Assembly (NCBI GenBank): GCA_002869425.1
Contig: PKSZ01000621.1
Coordinates: 1 to 10,181 of the forward strand
DNA from: Marinilabiliales bacterium
Lineage (GTDB): Bacteria; Bacteroidota; Bacteroidia; Bacteroidales; BM523
Direction: 5' to 3'
Length of the DNA: 10,181 nt
Every line of letters begins with the position of its first letter. The first letter of the stretch is position 1. Position numbers and translations under genes: made by a program. The notes under the pieces were generated by a model. That model worked only from the letters and a program-made list of their open reading frames with translations, made no database searches and was not told the origin of the DNA. This document shows positions 6,881 to 10,181 of this stretch, in pieces.

Positions 6881-7079
6881 ACTTACATACTTACATGAAA
6901 ATAAGAAAAGTATTATATATCAAATGCTTGGACTATGAAAGGTCTCTGTTTTTTAACTTACATGAACTTACATGCTTACATGAAAATCCGGTAAAATGTA
7001 AGTAATATAAAATTTTCCTTACATGACCTTTCATAGTCATAAAGACTGAATACCAAAATATTAAGCCAATTCATGTAAG
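6881..7079. repeat. CTTACAT(G) iteron cluster, candidate replication origin
   Basis: Eight copies of CTTACAT(G) lie in 200 gene-free bases. Forward copies start at 6882 (ending in A), 6890, 6957, 6967, 6975 and 7018; reversed copies are at 6995-7002 (AATGTAAG) and 7072-7079 (CATGTAAG). A longer direct repeat, CTTACATGAAAAT, occurs at 6890-6902 and 6975-6987. GACTATGAAAGGTC (6931-6944) and its exact reverse complement (7025-7038) form a 14-bp inverted repeat that encloses five of the copies and an AT-rich stretch. Iterons plus AT-rich DNA right after a primase-helicase gene is the layout of satellite and plasmid origins. Function as an origin is inferred. An operator for the downstream cargo is the main alternative. 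Confidence 0.6.
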
Positions 7080-7220
7080 AAAGTAAGTAAAAAATGGGAA
7101 AAAGAAAAAAAGTTAATTATTATCAATAGATGTTGTTATTTTTGTTAATTCTGCAATAATTATAGTAAATTTATCAGTCATGAGTTTTTTGCAAAGTTTA
7201 TTGCATAATTGAAGGTTAAT
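7080..7220 (+). promoter_or_regulatory. AT-rich leader of the cargo operon
   Basis: No gene is seen here. TATTTTTG at 7137-7144 fits the Bacteroidota -7 consensus TAnnTTTG and is identical to the box proposed for the integrase gene. A -33 box is not clear. AAGG (7213-7216) lies just before ATG 7221 and could be a weak ribosome binding site. Confidence 0.3.
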
Positions 7221-8726
7221 ATGGCTAAGAAAAATATTAATATCGATCCGAGAAAATACATGAAAATGGCTGTTGAAGTGATGATAAGTTCAATTCAAGA
7301 ACCAAGAACGGATAAGTCTAGCCCTAAAGTTGGTGCTGTTTTAATCAAATCTGACGGGAGTTTTGACACCGCTTTTCGTGGAGAATTAAGACACGGAGAT
7401 CATGCAGAATTTACTGTTATTGAAAGAAAAAATAGAGATACTGATCTATCAGGAGCATTATTATTTGCAACATTAGAGCCTTGTGCTCCTGGTGCAAGAA
7501 ATGCTCCAAAGTTAAGTTGTTCAGAGCGAATTGTTAATGCACGAATTTCGGAAGTTTGGATTGGTATTGAAGACCATGATCCTACTGTTAACCATGCTGG
7601 GATTAATTATCTTTTAAAGCACGGAGTTAAAGTTCATCAATTTGACAGGGATTTGCAAAAAATCATTGAGAAAGAAAATGAGCAATTTTTGACTGAAGCT
7701 AAAAAAAGAGCAGTTGATGCAAAAGACAAAAAAGTTGAGATTAAAAGTATTCTTAATAAATATGCAGAGCATACAGATTTAAGTAGCCTTTCGCAAGAAG
7801 CATTGGAGTCCTTTTTGAAAAAATCAGGTAGCAATCTAAAATGGAATTCTGATGAATTTTACAATGAGCTGAGTCAGATGGCATTACTGGATAAGGATAA
7901 AAATGGTAATTACCTGCCAACTGGTAATGCAATATTATTGTTTGGGAAAAAGCCAAGATTAAAATTTCAACAATCTTCTGTAAAGGCTAAAGTTGATTAT
8001 GGAAATGGAGATATTGATGTTCAAAGTTTTGATGATGCAATAATTCTTATTCCTGATCAGATTGAAAACTGGATAAGAAAAGTATTGCCTGAAAGTTTTG
8101 ATCGTTCAACTTTTACTCGTGAAAAAACACCTGCATATCCTATTCCGGTTATTAGAGAGGCGATAATAAATGCTTTGGTACACAGAGATTATAATATTGA
8201 TACTGCAAAAATTCAATTAGAAATAACACCGGATAGAATAGTAATAAAAAGTCCAGGAAGTCCTGTTTCTCCATTAAAAATAAATGATTTGAAGAATTTT
8301 AGTGCTTCATCATTTACACGAAACAAAAAAATTGCTCTTGTTTTTAATGAGATGAAACTTATTGAGGAAACAGGTGTTGGAATGGATACCTTTAAGTCTT
8401 TACCAGAAAAATACTCTTTGCCATTACCTATTATTCAATATCTGCAATCTAATATTTTTGTAATATTTCCAAGAACCACAGAAGCTATTCGTAAGATAAT
8501 CGGAAGTGAAGATATTGAACAATTAAATGATGAAGAACTTACAGGATTAGATTTTGTTAAACTTAAAGGAGAAGTTAGTAGAAAGGAGTATGCTGCTCAT
8601 TTTGGTTTTAATGATAGGAAAGCAAGTAGGCATCTTTCAAAGATGAGAAATATAGGTCTTATTGGAGATAATGGTAAAGATGTTCGTTCAAAGAATTATA
8701 AATATGTTTTTCTTAAAGATGGATAA
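7221..8726 (+). CDS. RibD-like deaminase - GHKL ATPase - winged-helix fusion
   Basis: This 501-residue multi-domain protein begins with a zinc deaminase fold (about 12-140). It has HAE (H61, E63) and PC-x11-C (C88, C100), the zinc ligands and catalytic glutamate, and DHDPTVNHAGINYLLKHGVKV resembles the end of RibD deaminases. A linker leads to GNAILLFGKKP and a GHKL ATPase domain of the RecG-C-like/HATPase_c_4 type (about 230-420), with E313, N317 and HRD (321-323), PG (345-346) and ETGVGMD (G385, G387). A winged helix (about 440-495) ends it. In relatives the ATPase usually follows an AlbA/Schlafen-like domain; here a deaminase takes that place. The substrate is unknown (a nucleotide or nucleic-acid base). 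ATG 7221 is preferred over TTG 7209. It lies upstream of sufE-dndC in the same direction, so it may regulate or assist phosphorothioation, or act as a defence effector. Confidence 0.82.
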   Translation: MAKKNINIDPRKYMKMAVEVMISSIQEPRTDKSSPKVGAVLIKSDGSFDTAFRGELRHGDHAEFTVIERKNRDTDLSGALLFATLEPCAPGARNAPKLSCSERIVNARISEVWIGIEDHDPTVNHAGINYLLKHGVKVHQFDRDLQKIIEKENEQFLTEAKKRAVDAKDKKVEIKSILNKYAEHTDLSSLSQEALESFLKKSGSNLKWNSDEFYNELSQMALLDKDKNGNYLPTGNAILLFGKKPRLKFQQSSVKAKVDYGNGDIDVQSFDDAIILIPDQIENWIRKVLPESFDRSTFTREKTPAYPIPVIREAIINALVHRDYNIDTAKIQLEITPDRIVIKSPGSPVSPLKINDLKNFSASSFTRNKKIALVFNEMKLIEETGVGMDTFKSLPEKYSLPLPIIQYLQSNIFVIFPRTTEAIRKIIGSEDIEQLNDEELTGLDFVKLKGEVSRKEYAAHFGFNDRKASRHLSKMRNIGLIGDNGKDVRSKNYKYVFLKDG

Positions 8727-8731
8727 CGTCT

Positions 8732-8825
8732 TCGACATATTCATAGACAAGATGTCGATGATAGTGATAACGGTTCTGATCTTGGATCTGGTCATCGACA
8801 TAATCATCGACATAGTGTCGATGAT
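8732..8825. repeat. ATCGACAT-type repeat cluster before sufE-dndC
   Basis: Five copies of one motif occur in 94 bases. They are TCGACAT (8732-8738), its reversed form in ATGTCGATGAT (8752-8762), TCATCGACATA twice at a 12-bp step (8792-8802, 8804-8814), and TGTCGATGAT (8816-8825). ATCATCGACA (8803-8812) and TGTCGATGAT (8816-8825) form a perfect 10-bp inverted repeat with a 3-base centre. The first pair forms a 7-bp inverted repeat with a 13-base centre. The cluster lies between the winged-helix gene and sufE, where an operator for the phosphorothioation genes would be expected. The binding protein is unknown. It could instead be part of an old coding tail, because one frame is open throughout. 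Confidence 0.55.
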
Positions 8826-8906
8826 GAAAGTAATGATGGAACTAAGGACGATAGTAATGATAAATACAAGAGCATATTATATGACCTCATAGAAATTAGT
8901 AATGAA

Positions 8907-9332
8907 ATGGAGAAACCCAGTATAGAAGTTAGGCAGAAAGAAATTATATCAGATTTGAATGAATTTGAAGATTGGAACTCGAAGTATGAATATATAATTG
9001 AGTTTTCCGATAGGTTGAAACTGATTGAGAAAAAGGATTTAGTGGTTGAAAATTTAATTGAAGGGTGTCAGTCAAATGTTTGGATAAAGTCTAATTTTGT
9101 AAATGGTTTTGTATTTTATGTTGGCGATAGTGATGCAGATATTCCTAAAGGAATTTTATCAATGATTACTTATGTTGTAAATGGCTGTTCTCCTGATGAG
9201 ATAATAAATGCAGAATTGTTTTTTTTGCATGAATCTAAATTATTATATCATTTAACACCAACAAGGGTTAATGGATTGAATTCAATGATTGAAAGGATAA
9301 AAAAGATAGCTTTTGACTGTAAGATTAAGTAA
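8907..9332 (+). CDS. sufE: SufE-like sulfur acceptor/transfer protein
   Basis: This 141-residue protein has the length and motifs of SufE/CsdE. DWNSKYEYIIEFSDRL matches the N-terminal helices, GCQSNVW carries the persulfide cysteine (C54), GDSDADIPKG (73-82) is the conserved loop, and HLTPTRVNGL (115-124) holds the conserved arginine R120. SufE accepts sulfane sulfur from a cysteine desulfurase such as SufS and passes it on. Here it ends one base before dndC, so the likely recipient is the DNA phosphorothioation machinery rather than iron-sulfur assembly. No DndA/IscS desulfurase is visible, so a host enzyme would supply the sulfur. ATG 8907 fits the family's start and has no strong ribosome binding site, common in Bacteroidota. 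The frame is open upstream to 8727 without ATG, GTG or TTG. Confidence 0.88.
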   Translation: MEKPSIEVRQKEIISDLNEFEDWNSKYEYIIEFSDRLKLIEKKDLVVENLIEGCQSNVWIKSNFVNGFVFYVGDSDADIPKGILSMITYVVNGCSPDEIINAELFFLHESKLLYHLTPTRVNGLNSMIERIKKIAFDCKIK

Positions 9333-9333
9333 A

Positions 9334-10181
9334 ATGGAGAAAAAATTTCAAGATATAATTGATGAATTAGTAGATCAATATACTTACGCCGACAAAACTG
9401 AAAGGCCTTGGATTATAGGTTTTAGTGGCGGTAAGGATTCAACAGTATTATTGACTTTGGTTTGGCGAGCATTGGAAAAAGTGCGTAAAGAGATGCCGTT
9501 TCCATATCAGTTACGACGACCTGTTTATGTTGTTTGTGTAGATACAATGGTTGAGAACCCAATAATAGAGGAGTATATTGATGATGTTTTAAGTAAAATT
9601 GAACAAGCAGCGAGGGATAATCAGTTGCCAATATTTGTTAAGAAGACAATCCCTAAAATTGAGGCAACGTATTGGGTTAATGTACTTGGCAAAGGTTATC
9701 CTGTTCCGAATACAGTGTTTAGATGGTGTACAGATAAATTAAAAATAAGACCTACTTTATCATTTATTACAGAACAAGTTGATGAAAAAGGGGAAGCAAT
9801 AGTATTAATTGGAACAAGAATTTCTGAAAGCTCAAATAGAGCGAAAACGGTAAAAAGGCATGAAATAAAAGGGAAAAGATTAACAAAACATACTAATCAT
9901 CAAAATACATATGTGTATTCTCCAATAAAGAATTTGCATTTAGAGGAAGTCTGGTATTTAATCAATGCATTCCCATCACCTTGGGGATATGATAATTCAA
10001 AATTATTTAAGATTTATGCTGATGCGAGTGCAGATGATTATGAATGTCCTTCTGTTGTGACTGATAAAAGTCATTCTTCATGTGGTCAAAGTCGATTTGG
10101 TTGTTGGACTTGTACGGTTGTAAAAGAAGACAAATCGATGTCTGCATTAATTGATAACGGAGAAGATTGGATGAGACCACT
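9334..10181 (+). CDS. dndC: DndC, DNA phosphorothioation sulfurtransferase (partial)
   Basis: The first 282 codons are present and the gene runs off the right edge. It belongs to the PAPS-reductase/ATP-pyrophosphatase family. The PP-loop GFSGGKDST (SGGKDS, 31-36) binds ATP, and ETxW-like EATYWVNVLGKGYP with RWCTDKLKIRP (C132) is typical of DndC. C238, C250, C257 and C260 (the last two in GCWTC) are the likely ligands of the 4Fe-4S cluster. DndC works with DndD and DndE to replace a non-bridging phosphate oxygen in DNA with sulfur, which marks self DNA for restriction or gives other protection. ATG 9334 is one base after the sufE stop, so the genes are coupled. dndD and dndE should follow to the right. 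Relatives usually run past 450 residues, so roughly half is seen. Confidence 0.93.
   Translation, partial: MEKKFQDIIDELVDQYTYADKTERPWIIGFSGGKDSTVLLTLVWRALEKVRKEMPFPYQLRRPVYVVCVDTMVENPIIEEYIDDVLSKIEQAARDNQLPIFVKKTIPKIEATYWVNVLGKGYPVPNTVFRWCTDKLKIRPTLSFITEQVDEKGEAIVLIGTRISESSNRAKTVKRHEIKGKRLTKHTNHQNTYVYSPIKNLHLEEVWYLINAFPSPWGYDNSKLFKIYADASADDYECPSVVTDKSHSSCGQSRFGCWTCTVVKEDKSMSALIDNGEDWMRP

Larger units (their letters stand above)
2371..10181 (+). mobile_element. Integrative element, left part, with dnd cargo
   Basis: The order integrase, RteC-like gene, excisionase-like HTH, VirE-type primase-helicase and iteron-rich region is a typical backbone of integrative or satellite-like elements in Bacteroidota. 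All genes point the same way. Cargo follows from 7221: the deaminase-ATPase, sufE-like and dndC genes. The left boundary is placed where attC site 3 stops; the right boundary is outside the window. No conjugation or relaxase gene is seen in this part, so it may be mobilisable, phage-satellite-like or simply incomplete here. Confidence 0.6.

Noticed and set aside
6881..7079. CRISPR array reading of the CTTACATG repeats
   Set aside because: The repeats are only 8 bases, irregularly spaced and in both orientations, with no uniform spacers or cas genes.
8719..8892. Small hydrophobic open frame (MDNVFDIFIDKMSMIVITVL...) overlapping the ATPase stop
   Set aside because: The ATG overlaps the stop in a coupling-like way, but the I/D/V-rich periodic sequence follows from the ATCGACAT repeats read in this frame; no family is recognised.
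9422..9631. Reverse-strand frame under dndC
   Set aside because: It is a shadow of dndC, which has clear PP-loop and cysteine motifs on the plus strand.

Overview
The window looks like accessory DNA from a member of the Bacteroidota. The evidence is an AT-rich sequence, weak ribosome binding sites, a tyrosine integrase of the Bacteroidetes conjugative/mobilisable-element type, an RteC-like gene, an excisionase-like HTH protein and a BT4734/VirE-type primase-helicase. No rRNA, tRNA or CRISPR array was seen.

Region 1 (1-2370) reads as an integron-style gene-cassette array. Two whole attC-like hairpin sites (46-102 and 1002-1069) and the left half of a third (2352-2370) separate two single-gene cassettes. 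The first 9-10 bases of each cassette are the exact reverse complement of the bases just after its gene, as expected when a circular cassette folds its own attC (GTTACCCAC/GTGGGTAAC, then GTTGTGCTTA/TAAGCACAAC). Cassette 1 encodes a protein with two tandem PD-(D/E)XK nuclease-like domains. Cassette 2 encodes a coiled-coil protein with two membrane segments. Neither has a known function. No integron integrase is visible.

Region 2 (about 2371-7200) is the backbone of an integrative element. It holds the integrase (2564-3784), an RteC-like gene broken at a run of nine A (3841-4522), a small MerR/excisionase-type HTH gene behind a palindromic operator (4642-4908), and a primase-helicase (4910-6880). 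The primase-helicase is followed by 340 gene-free bases with eight copies of CTTACAT(G) and a perfect 14-bp inverted repeat, a good candidate replication origin. The third attC stops after its left arm just before this element begins, so the element may have inserted into the attC; the other half should then lie beyond the right edge.

Region 3 (7221-10181) is cargo with a DNA phosphorothioation theme. First comes a 501-residue protein joining a RibD-like deaminase to a GHKL-type ATPase domain and a winged helix. A spacer with five copies of an ATCGACAT-type motif follows, then a SufE-like sulfur-transfer protein, and 1 nt later the start of DndC, which runs off the right edge. SufE could feed persulfide sulfur to DndC for DNA sulfur modification. 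The deaminase-ATPase-winged-helix protein has no assigned role in dnd systems that I know of and is the best candidate for something undescribed, as a regulator, sensor or effector. The frame stays open from its stop codon to the SufE start through a His/Arg/Asp-rich stretch, so the two genes may once have been fused.
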